NCBI GenBank assembly: GCA_035726825.1 | Contig: JALNTX010000001.1 | Span: 62,001 to 126,000, forward strand | Direction: 5' to 3' | DNA length: 64,000 bases | From: Pseudocitrobacter sp913778145 | Lineage (GTDB): Bacteria > Pseudomonadota > Gammaproteobacteria > Enterobacterales > Enterobacteriaceae | Part shown: one piece after another, positions 8,539-16,988 of the stretch | Layout of the letters: every line of letters begins with the position of its first letter | Numbering within the stretch: position 1 is the first letter of the stretch | The notes under the pieces: model-generated | Databases searched by the model: none | Told to the model about the DNA's origin: nothing | What the model saw: only the letters and a program-made list of their open reading frames with translations | Position numbers and translations under genes: made by a program

Positions 8539-9741
8539 ATGAAAAGAAAAGTATTGGCAATTATTGTTCCGGCATTATTGGTGGCTGGTGCAGCAAATGC
8601 AGCGGAAATCTACAATAAAGACGGTAACAAACTGGATCTCTACGGGAAAGTCGATGCACGTCATACTTTCTCTGACAATCCGGGTGACGATGGTGATGAA
8701 TCTATCGTAGAGCTGGGATTCAGAGGTGAAACTCAAATTACTCCAGAGCTGACTGGTTATGGGCAGGCGCTGGGTAAAATGATTGCGAATGACACTGAAT
8801 CTGCTGGCGGCAATGGTTACATGAAACTCGCTTTCGCTGGTCTGAAGTATGCAGATGCTGGTTCATTTGACTATGGTCGTAACTATGGCGTCGTTTACGA
8901 CGTTGAAGCCTGGACAGATATGTTGCCGGTGTTTGGCGGTGACTCTTATACCTGGACAGATAACTACATGACAGGCCGTGCCAACGGCGTTGCGACTTAT
9001 AGAAATACTGACTTCTTCGGTCAGGTAGAAGGATTGAATTTCGCACTGCAGTATCAAGGCAATAACGAAAGCGGCGGCACCGATGACGGCCAAAATGAAG
9101 GCACTAAAAACCGCCATGATGGTGATGATTTCCGACTGGACAACGGTGATGGCTTTGGTATTTCTACAACCTATGACTTTGGCGACGTACTGGAAGGCCT
9201 GAGTGTAGGTGCGGCATATTCTTCCTCTGACCGTACCAACGATCAAGTAGCTGCTGGCACTATTCACAACCGTTATAGCAAATACGCAGGCGGGGATGAG
9301 GCAGAAGCCTGGACCATTGGTATGAAATATGATGGTGCTGTTTCCGGTACAAATGGCGCTTACTTAGCGTTAATGTATGCTGAAACCCGTAATATGACCC
9401 CTTATGGCAATGACGGTATTGCCAACAAAACTCAGAACTTTGAAGCGGTTGCACAATACCAGTTCGACTTCGGTCTGCGTCCGTCTTTAGCGTGGGTTTA
9501 CTCTAAAGGTAAGGATATGGGCGGCTATGATGGCTTCAACGGCCAGCATCACGTCACTGAATACACCGACAAAACGCTGGTGAACTATATCTCTGTCGCA
9601 GCAACCTACTACTTCAACAAAAACATGTCTGCTTATGTTGATTACAAAATCAACATGCTGGATAACGACGTTGAGTTCTACCATGACAACGGCATCTCTA
9701 CCGATGACGTTGTGGGTGTTGGCTTAACCTATCAGTTCTAA
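8539..9741 (+). CDS. ompS1: OmpC-family trimeric porin (OmpS1/YedS type)
   Basis: A general-diffusion outer-membrane porin of 400 residues. A Sec signal peptide (MKRKVLAIIVPALLVAGAANA, cleaved before AEIYNKDG) leads into the EIYNKDGNKLDLYGKVDARH first strand. The constriction-loop region near WTDMLPVFGGDSYTW and the C-terminal LTYQF with terminal Phe needed for BamA assembly are present. AAAGG lies 8 nt before ATG. The frame is intact, unlike E. coli K-12 yedS, which is a pseudogene. Position next to yedR identifies it as the OmpS1/YedS lineage rather than OmpC itself. The nearby candidate RseX may regulate porins, possibly this one. Confidence 0.88.
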   Translation: MKRKVLAIIVPALLVAGAANAAEIYNKDGNKLDLYGKVDARHTFSDNPGDDGDESIVELGFRGETQITPELTGYGQALGKMIANDTESAGGNGYMKLAFAGLKYADAGSFDYGRNYGVVYDVEAWTDMLPVFGGDSYTWTDNYMTGRANGVATYRNTDFFGQVEGLNFALQYQGNNESGGTDDGQNEGTKNRHDGDDFRLDNGDGFGISTTYDFGDVLEGLSVGAAYSSSDRTNDQVAAGTIHNRYSKYAGGDEAEAWTIGMKYDGAVSGTNGAYLALMYAETRNMTPYGNDGIANKTQNFEAVAQYQFDFGLRPSLAWVYSKGKDMGGYDGFNGQHHVTEYTDKTLVNYISVAATYYFNKNMSAYVDYKINMLDNDVEFYHDNGISTDDVVGVGLTYQF

Positions 9742-9756
9742 GCCCTATTTATAACA

Positions 9757-9779
9757 AAGCCCGCATTGCGGGCTTTTTT
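9757..9779 (+). terminator. Intrinsic terminator after the porin gene
   Basis: GCCCGC-ATT-GCGGGC stem-loop followed by TTTTTT, 17 bp after the porin stop codon. It also lies near the end of the convergent murQ-like gene and may act in both directions. Confidence 0.85.
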
Positions 9780-9800
9780 CATTTATAAATCCAGACAACC

Positions 9801-10697
9801 TTACGGCGCTTCCTGCAACGCCACCCGCACAAAACCATTGTTCTGCGCCAGCAACGCATTAGCGTCCTGTACCTCCATACCGGTAAGCACCATCAGAATT
9901 GCGGTTTTACAGTGATGATCGCAGCGTTCCAGCGCGGCCTTCGCCATGGCGCGTGAACAACTTCCCGCTTCCATCACAATCGCAATCTGACGCTCGCACC
10001 ACTGAGTTGTATCTCCGTCGAGATCGACGCGCAGGTTGCTGTAAACCCGACCGCTGCGAATTGCCAGACCGGTGGTCAGCATATTCAGAACCAGCTTCTG
10101 CGCGGCGTTGGCTTTCGGATTACCATAGCCTGCCACCACTTCTGCTCCGGTTTGCGGCGCGATAACCAGCGACGCCAGCTGCGCGGCTTCGCTTTGTGGA
10201 TTACGCGTCAGCACGGCAACCGGCGCGCCCAGCGACCATGCGTGACGTATAGCGCCCCACACCCAGGGCGTTTTGCCGCCAACGGTCAAAGCAAGCAGCA
10301 TATCTTTGTCATTAAAGCCAATCGCCTGGAGATCCAGCACGCCACGATCATAATCGTACGCGGCTTCGCTTTTTTCATTCAGCATCGCCTGCGGCCCGCC
10401 GGCGATAAGCCCAATAACCGGGCCGTGGCCCTGCGGCGTAAACTCACTGGCGGCCAGCATCCCGGCTCGCCCCGACGCGCCTGCGCCGACGATAACTAAA
10501 CGCCCACCGCGGCTTAGCGCCGCCGCAGCTTGATCCACTAAACGGGTAATTTCATCCAGACAAGGCGTGATGGCATCGGCAATACGTTTATCTTCCTGAT
10601 TGATAACGTTAAGCATGTCCTCGGTGGACAATCTGTCGATATCGGCGGTAACAGCACTGCGTCGTTCCATGACTGCATCGGTAAGCTTAATGCTCAT
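9801..10697 (-). CDS. Divergent MurQ-like SIS-domain protein
   Basis: A 298-residue homologue of N-acetylmuramic acid 6-phosphate etherase, the cytoplasmic enzyme that recycles cell-wall MurNAc-6-P. The sugar-phosphate SIS core is clear: RGGRLVIVGAGASGRAGMLA, the SEF motif with E85 (E83 in E. coli MurQ), GLIAGG, and KANAAQKLVLNMLTTGLAIR. The second catalytic Glu of E. coli MurQ (E114, in GAED) is not conserved: the segment reads EAAYDYDRG, giving Ala or Tyr there. It may be a paralogue with altered chemistry or a different sugar acid substrate. ATG at 10697 has AAGGAGG upstream; the frame opens 24 codons earlier without support. No murP or murR homologue lies beside it. Confidence 0.82.
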   Translation of the reverse strand: MSIKLTDAVMERRSAVTADIDRLSTEDMLNVINQEDKRIADAITPCLDEITRLVDQAAAALSRGGRLVIVGAGASGRAGMLAASEFTPQGHGPVIGLIAGGPQAMLNEKSEAAYDYDRGVLDLQAIGFNDKDMLLALTVGGKTPWVWGAIRHAWSLGAPVAVLTRNPQSEAAQLASLVIAPQTGAEVVAGYGNPKANAAQKLVLNMLTTGLAIRSGRVYSNLRVDLDGDTTQWCERQIAIVMEAGSCSRAMAKAALERCDHHCKTAILMVLTGMEVQDANALLAQNNGFVRVALQEAP

Positions 10698-10862
10698 AAA
10701 CTGCCTCCTTATTATGAGTTGTCTCTCAATATAAAGTGTTTCATATGTATAGCCTGAGAGAGGTGTCACAAAGAGAGGTTTGTTTTCGTGAGGCTGACAC
10801 CGCTTTAAGAAATCGGGCTTATCAGCGATAATGCTTGTTTATGATTGATAACAGGGATCCCG

Positions 10863-12482
10863 ATGCACGATTTTCAGCAGCCTCAACGCGCGACAAAACG
10901 CCCGATGAAGCTCAGCACGCTGGTCACCTTAATGGTCTGCGGCGTTATCGGAGCCGTTCTGCTGGTTATCTACACCTTTTATCTTGCGCAAATTGCCAAA
11001 GCCACGCGGACGGGTTTGCAGGACACCGCCTTCGCCATCGCCCGTACCCTTGCGAATTCACCGGAAATAAAACGTGGCCTGACCTCGCCTTCTTACAGCG
11101 ATATCATTCAGCCGATTTCAACCGCCGTGGAACAGCGTAATCACCTGCTCTACGCGGTGGTGACCGATATGCACGGCATTCGTTACTCGCATCCCGATCC
11201 GCGCCGCGTCGGTCAGCGCTTCATCGGGGAAGATTTGCAGCCCGCCCTGCTCGGTCAGGAGAACGTGTCGGTGAACCACGGCGTGCTGGAAGAGGCTTTG
11301 CGCGTCTTTACCCCAATTTATGATGCGCAACATCGACAAATTGGCGTGGTAATTGTCGGCATCTCAATGAATGACGTTCAGGCACAAATCAACGCCAGCC
11401 GCTGGAATGCCATCTGGTTTGTGCTCTTCAGCGTGATTATCGGCAGCTTCGGAACCTGGGGGCTGGTACGGGTTCTGAAAAACATTCTGTTTGGTCTTGA
11501 ACCCTATGAGATCTCTACACTGTTTGAGCAGCGTCAGGCAATGCTGCAATCATTGAAAGAAGGCGTCATTGCGGTCGATAGCCATGGGAGCGTCACGCTC
11601 ATTAACCACACCGCGAGGCAAATTCTGCTCTCCGCCAACAATCGTCAGCCCGGCGAACCGCCGCATGCGCCGTTACAGGGCAACCTGCAACAGGTTCTGT
11701 CCACCGGGGTAGCGATTCAGGATCAGGAAGTGGGCTGCAATGGGCGTCTGCTATTGACGAACACCGTGCCGGTTCGTAGCCAGAATCAGGTGATTGGCGC
11801 AATTTGTACGTTCCGCGATAAAACCGAAGTCAGTCAGTTGATGCAGCGTATGGACGGCATGGTTAACTACGTCGATGCTCTGCGCGCACAGTCGCACGAG
11901 TTTATGAATAAACTGCACGTGATCCTCGGGCTGTTGAACATTAAGCGCTATGACAAGCTGGAAGAATACATTCTGCAAACCGCGCAAAATTATCAGACCG
12001 ACATCGGCGAAATTCAGCATAAAATTAAGTCACCGATTGTGGCCGGTTTTCTGCTTGGCAAAATCAATCGCGCCAAAGACGCCGGGGTTACGTTGACGCT
12101 TGCCGAAGAGTCGCGGGTGCCGGATAACCCCAACGAGCAGCAGGTGGCGGTACTGGTCACCGTGCTGGGTAACCTGATTGAAAATGCGCTGGATGCCATG
12201 TCCGGCCAGACGGAAGGCGAAATAAGCCTGCTGCTGCACTATCATAATGGCTGGCTTTCCAGTGAAGTCAGTGATGACGGGCCAGGCATCGCCCCGGACA
12301 AAATTGATGCTATTTTTACCAAAGGTTTTTCGACGAAAGGCGAGAATCGCGGCGTCGGGCTGTTTCTGGCCCGTCAGCAAACTGAAAACCTCGGCGGCAG
12401 TATTGTCGTGGAATCAGAGCCGGGCGTCTTTACGCAATTTTTTGTACAAATCCCCTGGGACAGCGAGAGGAATGCCGAGTGA
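10863..12482 (+). CDS. dcuS: C4-dicarboxylate sensor histidine kinase DcuS
   Basis: Membrane sensor kinase that detects fumarate, succinate, malate and related acids and phosphorylates DcuR. Start at 10863 (MHDFQQPQRA) rather than 10845, because it places RPMKLS at residue 13 exactly as in E. coli and has AGGG upstream. Layout: TM1 about 18-42, a periplasmic PAS domain, TM2 about 183-205, a cytoplasmic PAS, then the kinase. The periplasmic ligand residues R107, H110 (IRYSHP), R147 and F149 (ALRVFTP) keep the numbering of E. coli DcuS. Phospho-accepting His is 345 (AQSHEFMNKLH), and the ATPase N/G boxes are ENALDA, DDGPGI and KGENRGVGLFL. It overlaps dcuR by 4 nt. In E. coli dcuS-dcuR adjoins dcuB-fumB; here it adjoins a fumarase and fumarate reductase. 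Confidence 0.92.
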   Translation: MHDFQQPQRATKRPMKLSTLVTLMVCGVIGAVLLVIYTFYLAQIAKATRTGLQDTAFAIARTLANSPEIKRGLTSPSYSDIIQPISTAVEQRNHLLYAVVTDMHGIRYSHPDPRRVGQRFIGEDLQPALLGQENVSVNHGVLEEALRVFTPIYDAQHRQIGVVIVGISMNDVQAQINASRWNAIWFVLFSVIIGSFGTWGLVRVLKNILFGLEPYEISTLFEQRQAMLQSLKEGVIAVDSHGSVTLINHTARQILLSANNRQPGEPPHAPLQGNLQQVLSTGVAIQDQEVGCNGRLLLTNTVPVRSQNQVIGAICTFRDKTEVSQLMQRMDGMVNYVDALRAQSHEFMNKLHVILGLLNIKRYDKLEEYILQTAQNYQTDIGEIQHKIKSPIVAGFLLGKINRAKDAGVTLTLAEESRVPDNPNEQQVAVLVTVLGNLIENALDAMSGQTEGEISLLLHYHNGWLSSEVSDDGPGIAPDKIDAIFTKGFSTKGENRGVGLFLARQQTENLGGSIVVESEPGVFTQFFVQIPWDSERNAE

Positions 12483-13198
12483 TTAATGTGTTAATTGTTG
12501 ATGATGATGCCATGGTGGCCGACCTGAACCGTCTCTATATCGAACGTGTAGAGGGTTTTAGCTGCTGTGGTATCGCCTCAACCCTCAGCCAGGCTCGCGA
12601 ATTTATTGAAGAGAGTTTGCAGCCCATCGACCTGGTGCTGTTGGATGTTTATATGCAACAGGATAATGGCCTGGATCTGCTGCCGATCATTCGCGCATCG
12701 GGCCGGGCGATCGACGTTATCATGATCTCTTCCGCTTCAGATGCGGAAACTATTCAAACGTCGATGCATTACGGTGTGGTGGATTACCTGATCAAACCGT
12801 TCCAGTTCCCGCGCTTTGAAGAGGCCTTAACCGGCTGGCGCGAGAAAAAACAGTTGATGGGTAACCATAAGTATTACGAACAGGCCGATGTCGATCGTCT
12901 GCTGCACGGCGGTGCGCCGGAACTGGCTGACAGCAAACGCCTGCCGAAAGGTTTGACGCCGCAGACGCTGCGCACCATTTGCCAGTGGATTGACGCGCAT
13001 CCGGAAACCGAATTCTCCACCGACGATCTGGCGAATGCGGTCAATATCTCACGCGTTTCATGCCGTAAGTATCTGATATGGCTGGCACAAATTAATATTC
13101 TGTTTACCAGTATTCACTATGGCGCAACCGGCCGCCCGGTGTATCGCTATCACCTGCTGCCGGAACAGTACGGCCTGCTTAAGCAGTACGCACAGTAA
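12479..13198 (+). CDS. dcuR: Response regulator DcuR
   Basis: A 239-residue CitB-family transcriptional activator and DcuS partner. Receiver domain with D9/D10, phospho-acceptor D56 (LVLLDVYM) and K107-region motif YLIKPF. The C-terminal helix-turn-helix is in STDDLANAVNISRVSCRKYL, close to E. coli DcuR. It starts with GTG at 12479 overlapping the dcuS stop (GTGA), so translation is coupled. Expected to activate dicarboxylate genes anaerobically, plausibly the neighbouring transporter, fumarase and fumarate reductase. The 3' end overlaps the convergent apbE by 20 nt. Confidence 0.93.
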   Translation: MINVLIVDDDAMVADLNRLYIERVEGFSCCGIASTLSQAREFIEESLQPIDLVLLDVYMQQDNGLDLLPIIRASGRAIDVIMISSASDAETIQTSMHYGVVDYLIKPFQFPRFEEALTGWREKKQLMGNHKYYEQADVDRLLHGGAPELADSKRLPKGLTPQTLRTICQWIDAHPETEFSTDDLANAVNISRVSCRKYLIWLAQINILFTSIHYGATGRPVYRYHLLPEQYGLLKQYAQ

Positions 13199-14144
13199 GC
13201 CGGTAATCGTCATCAAGCAGCGTAAATCGGTAATGTCTGGCCGATGAGAGAATAATCTCCCGCTGCTTGGTGACAAAAATTGCTTCAATGTCCGGACGCG
13301 CACGCAGCGCTTCGACGCCCTTCTCAACGCCCATACCGTAAATCAGCGTGGTCCAGATATCGCAATCGAGAGATTCGCTGGCAATAATAGTGACGCTATC
13401 GAGTTCGTTATCCAGCGGATACCCGGTGCGCGGGTCAAGAATATGGTGATAGCGGCGTCCGTCCAGCTCGAAAAAGCGCTCGTAGATGCCAGAGGTCACC
13501 ACCGACTTGTTCTCCACTTCAATAGCCCCGAGCAACGCGTTATCCTGCGCAAAGGGCTTTTTCAGGCCGATCGACCAACCGCCCTCCGGCGAGCCCAGCG
13601 TTTGTACATTGCCGCCGAGATTAATCAGCCCCAGCGTCATACCCTGCTGGCGCAAATAGTCACGCACACGGTCGGCGATGTAACCTTTTGCAATCGCGCC
13701 CAGATCGATTTCCATTCCCGCACGCGTCAAAAATACGCTGCTTTGGGCCTCATCCAGCATCACATTATGCGGGTCGGTTAACGTCAGCAACTGCGCGATA
13801 TCTTCGGCGGGTGGCACGCTGTCGCCCTTAAAACCGATTTTCCAGCGTTTTACCAGCGGGCCGATGGCCAGATTAAACGCGCCGCCGGGTACAAGGCTTG
13901 CGGCTTTGGCACATTTGATCAACTCATAGACCGGACGGCTGACGCTGACGGGGTTTAATCCTGCGGCGTGATTGATGTCCATGACCTGCGATTGCGCGCG
14001 GTTCACGGTGAGGAGGTCTTCGTATTGCTTGATGAGGTGAAAAACGCGGGAGGCGAGCGGTTCGTTGTGTTCGAAGAGTTTAAGCAGAATGGGCGAGCCC
14101 ATCAGGACCGCGGAATAACTGTATACGCGTGCATCGTCTGACAT
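13179..14144 (-). CDS. Cytosolic ApbE-type FAD:protein FMN transferase
   Basis: Transfers FMN from FAD onto Thr of a DxxSGA[TS] target, with Mg2+. This 321-residue protein carries the ApbE core: LAIGPLVKRW, EIDLGAIAKGYIADRV, NLGGNVQTLG and the YHHILDPRTGYPL motif with its conserved His-Asp. There is no lipoprotein signal (it begins MSDDARVYSYSAVLMGSPI), unlike the exported ApbE of NQR systems, so it acts in the cytoplasm. It lies 60 bp downstream of the fumarate reductase gene, whose flavinylation motif is its evident substrate. A strong AAAGGAGG site precedes ATG at 14144. Confidence 0.9.
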   Translation of the reverse strand: MSDDARVYSYSAVLMGSPILLKLFEHNEPLASRVFHLIKQYEDLLTVNRAQSQVMDINHAAGLNPVSVSRPVYELIKCAKAASLVPGGAFNLAIGPLVKRWKIGFKGDSVPPAEDIAQLLTLTDPHNVMLDEAQSSVFLTRAGMEIDLGAIAKGYIADRVRDYLRQQGMTLGLINLGGNVQTLGSPEGGWSIGLKKPFAQDNALLGAIEVENKSVVTSGIYERFFELDGRRYHHILDPRTGYPLDNELDSVTIIASESLDCDIWTTLIYGMGVEKGVEALRARPDIEAIFVTKQREIILSSARHYRFTLLDDDYRLTVRTA

Positions 14145-14169
14145 TCCAGCCTCCTTTCACAAAAGAGAA

Positions 14170-14191
14170 CCCGGCAGCCTGGGCTACCGGG
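14170..14191 (-). other. Intercistronic hairpin between fumarate reductase and apbE
   Basis: In the minus-strand transcript CCCGG-U-AGCC and GGCU-G-CCGGG can pair around a 2-nt loop, with one U-G wobble, followed by UUCUCUUUU. It sits in the 60-bp gap and resembles a weak terminator or a 3'-end stabilising structure that could set lower apbE than reductase expression. Confidence 0.5.
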
Positions 14192-14204
14192 ATTTCATGG
14201 GCTG

Positions 14205-16988
14205 CTAGCTGCGTTTTGCGCGCATCGCGGCCTGATGACCGGCGAGTGTACCAAAGATAATGATATCGGCGACAGCGTTACCGCCGATACGGTTGCCACC
14301 GTGGATACCGCCAACCACTTCACCTGCGGCATACGCCCCGGCGATCACCTTGTGCGCTTTATCCAGCACGCAGGTATCGGTATTGATGGTCACGCCACCC
14401 ATGGTGTGGTGCACGCCCGGCGCAATCTGAATCGCGTGGAACGGGCCTTCGTTGATTGGCGCACGCAGTGCAGTGGTACGACCGAAATCTTCATCGTGCT
14501 GTTTTTCAACAAAACCGTTATAGCGTTCCAGGGTTGCCAGGAAAGCATCTTCGTTAAGCCCCAGTTTTTTCGCCAGGTCGCGCGGGGAGCTGGCGCTGGT
14601 GACAAAGCCACGGCCAATGTACTCATCAGCGGCTTTGTTTTTCGCCCGAACATGCTCATCAAATACGATGTAAGCATATTTTTCCGGCAGCGCGATGATT
14701 TGCGCAGAGACTTTGTCGCGGGTTTCCATTTCATTGAAGAAGCGGTTGCCCTGCTGATTGACCAGAATCGCCCCGCCGCCGCGGATAGATTCTGAAATCA
14801 GATACGATGTTTTCTGCTCAACGGTCGGGTGAATCTGAATTTCGCCCATATCGACCGTGCCTGCGCCAATATTTTCCAGAAGCGAGATACCGCCGCCGGT
14901 TGCGCCTTTATGGTTGGTGGTGACGAAGCCCGCCAGATCCGGGCGGTATTTCACCACCATCGCGCTGTTGGCGCTAAAGCCACCGGTCGCCACGATAATG
15001 CTTTTGGTTGCAACGGTGAGCGTCTCTTTCTCTTCGGTCAGCAGGCGGACTGCGGAAACTTCGCCGCCGTCCATCACGATATCCACCACCGACGTATCGA
15101 GCATCACGTCAATATTGCGTTTATTGACGTTACGCACCAGGCCGCTGATCAGATAGCCGCCCACCGCCGATCCGTCACGCGGACGGTGAGTACGGTCGAT
15201 GCTCATCCCACCGGTGGTGGTGATGTCGTTCAGCATAATGCCACGTGTCGCCAGCCATTCGATGGCTTCTGGTGCGTTTTCGACAAAGCGACGCAGCAGT
15301 TCCGGGTTGTTTTTGTTTTTCCCGCCTTTCAGGGTTTCCTGGTAGAACAGCTCTTTGCTGTCCTGAATCCCTTTCACGCGCTGGAAGCGAGTTTCCGCCG
15401 CGTTCATCCCGGCAGACGCTTTGATGGTGTTCCCGCCAATCGTTGGCATTTTTTCGACAATCAGCACGCTCGCGCCTTCGTCGTGCGCCTGAATCGCCGC
15501 CGCCAGACCCGCGCCGCCGCTACCGACAACCACGACGTCGTAAGTTTTTGCTTCCTCGACGTCGCCGCCTTCTTCCGCCACCAGCGCTTTACTTGATTTC
15601 AGCATCGCTTTGGAAACCGCTTTTTTCACCGCTTCACTCTGACTGGTTGCGCCAGAAATAGCATCAACGTGCGGCGTGTTGGCGTCGAGAATACGAGAGC
15701 GAATCTCTTCAAAACTGGTGGTAAATTCCACGCTCTGATCCGGCGCGCTCGCCAGTTCGATATCCGCAATGCGATCCGTATCCAGGCTGACGTTGATAAC
15801 CAGCTCGTTGGTATCGTCCATCACGGTTTCCACAAAGGTACCCGCTTTGAATTTGGACTCGCCCATGCTCATGTCGCGAATCATCGCTTCCACGAGGAAG
15901 AAACGCCACAGCGGTTCTGGAATACACAAGGCTTCGCGTTGAGTGCTGTCGATGAACAGTTCCGGCGCTTCGCCACGTGCGATGCGATCGGTCCAGTCCG
16001 GATATGCGATGCAGGCGCGACCCACGGCGACCAGGTCATAACCGTTATCCAGCGCGGTATCCACATCCGCTTCGTTCACGACGCCGCCCACGCCCATGAC
16101 AGGAACCTGAGCCAGTGTTTCAGAACGCATGGCGACATATTTTTGAATCAGCGGCGTCGGATCGTTGGTCTCAACGATAGAAGGACGCAGCGTCGCACCT
16201 ACCGAGAAGTGCAGGTAATCCACTCCGCGTTCCGCCAGTTTTTCCAGCAGATACATCGTGTCGTCAAAGCGAATACCGGGGACTTCCATCTCTTCCGGCG
16301 AGAAGCGATAGCCGATAATGAAGGAGTCATCAGCATACTGGCGCACCATTTTATGGGTGATATCCAGCACCGCCAGCGGGAATTTCGCGCGATTGTCGCG
16401 GCTACCGCCCCACTCATCGTCACGCTGGTTGGAGTTCGGCGAGTAGAATTGTTGAATCAGATAGGTGTTGGCGCCGTGAATTTCCACGCCGTCGAAACCG
16501 GCCTGAATGGCACGTCGGACCGCATCGCCGAATTTACCGACCATGCCATACACCTCTTCGGTGGTCAGGGCGACCGGGGTTGCGGCGCCGTCACGCGGTG
16601 CAGCAACGGCGCTTGGGCCTACCGGCGTACGGCCACCGATCAGTTTCGGATCGACCATACGGCCGCCGTGGTAGATCTGCAGCAGCGCTTTAGAACCTTT
16701 AGATTTGATCGCTTCCGCGATTTTTGCCAGGCCGGCGATTTTGTCGTCGTTGTCGATACCGAGCGCGCCAGGGAAGGCAAGACCGAGAGAGTCAACGAAG
16801 CAGCACTCGACGATGATGGTACCGATGCTGCCGGAACGGGCACGATAGTACTCAATCAGCTCGCTGCTGACTGAACCGTCGTAGTACCCTGAACAGGTGG
16901 TCATCGGGGCCATAAACAAACGGTTTTTAATTTCAGTGCCGTTCGGTAAGGTGAATGCCTCAAGTATGCGATGGTTTGTGTTCATCAT
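14205..16988 (-). CDS. Soluble three-domain NADH:fumarate reductase flavoprotein
   Basis: A 927-residue cytosolic fusion. Residues about 10-340 form an Old Yellow Enzyme-like FMN domain (NRLFMAPMTT, HGANTYLIQQF) expected to oxidise NADH. About 370-465 is an FMN_bind domain with the flavinylation motif DAISGAT; T448 should carry covalent FMN. About 483-915 is the FAD_binding_2 fumarate reductase domain with VVVGSGGAGLAAA, HTMGG and RFFNEMETRDKVS, whose Arg (about 757) matches the catalytic proton donor of flavocytochrome c reductases. The same three-domain design is known for the Klebsiella NADH:fumarate oxidoreductase. No signal peptide or haem motifs. ATG-ATG at 16988/16985 follows GGAG by 6 nt; I chose the first. 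Confidence 0.9.
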   Translation of the reverse strand: MMNTNHRILEAFTLPNGTEIKNRLFMAPMTTCSGYYDGSVSSELIEYYRARSGSIGTIIVECCFVDSLGLAFPGALGIDNDDKIAGLAKIAEAIKSKGSKALLQIYHGGRMVDPKLIGGRTPVGPSAVAAPRDGAATPVALTTEEVYGMVGKFGDAVRRAIQAGFDGVEIHGANTYLIQQFYSPNSNQRDDEWGGSRDNRAKFPLAVLDITHKMVRQYADDSFIIGYRFSPEEMEVPGIRFDDTMYLLEKLAERGVDYLHFSVGATLRPSIVETNDPTPLIQKYVAMRSETLAQVPVMGVGGVVNEADVDTALDNGYDLVAVGRACIAYPDWTDRIARGEAPELFIDSTQREALCIPEPLWRFFLVEAMIRDMSMGESKFKAGTFVETVMDDTNELVINVSLDTDRIADIELASAPDQSVEFTTSFEEIRSRILDANTPHVDAISGATSQSEAVKKAVSKAMLKSSKALVAEEGGDVEEAKTYDVVVVGSGGAGLAAAIQAHDEGASVLIVEKMPTIGGNTIKASAGMNAAETRFQRVKGIQDSKELFYQETLKGGKNKNNPELLRRFVENAPEAIEWLATRGIMLNDITTTGGMSIDRTHRPRDGSAVGGYLISGLVRNVNKRNIDVMLDTSVVDIVMDGGEVSAVRLLTEEKETLTVATKSIIVATGGFSANSAMVVKYRPDLAGFVTTNHKGATGGGISLLENIGAGTVDMGEIQIHPTVEQKTSYLISESIRGGGAILVNQQGNRFFNEMETRDKVSAQIIALPEKYAYIVFDEHVRAKNKAADEYIGRGFVTSASSPRDLAKKLGLNEDAFLATLERYNGFVEKQHDEDFGRTTALRAPINEGPFHAIQIAPGVHHTMGGVTINTDTCVLDKAHKVIAGAYAAGEVVGGIHGGNRIGGNAVADIIIFGTLAGHQAAMRAKRS

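Noticed and set aside
15669..16874. Plus-strand open frame of 401 codons opposite the fumarate reductase gene
   Set aside because: Antisense shadow; composition is Arg/His/Phe-rich with no recognisable domain, whereas the opposite frame has clear flavoprotein motifs.
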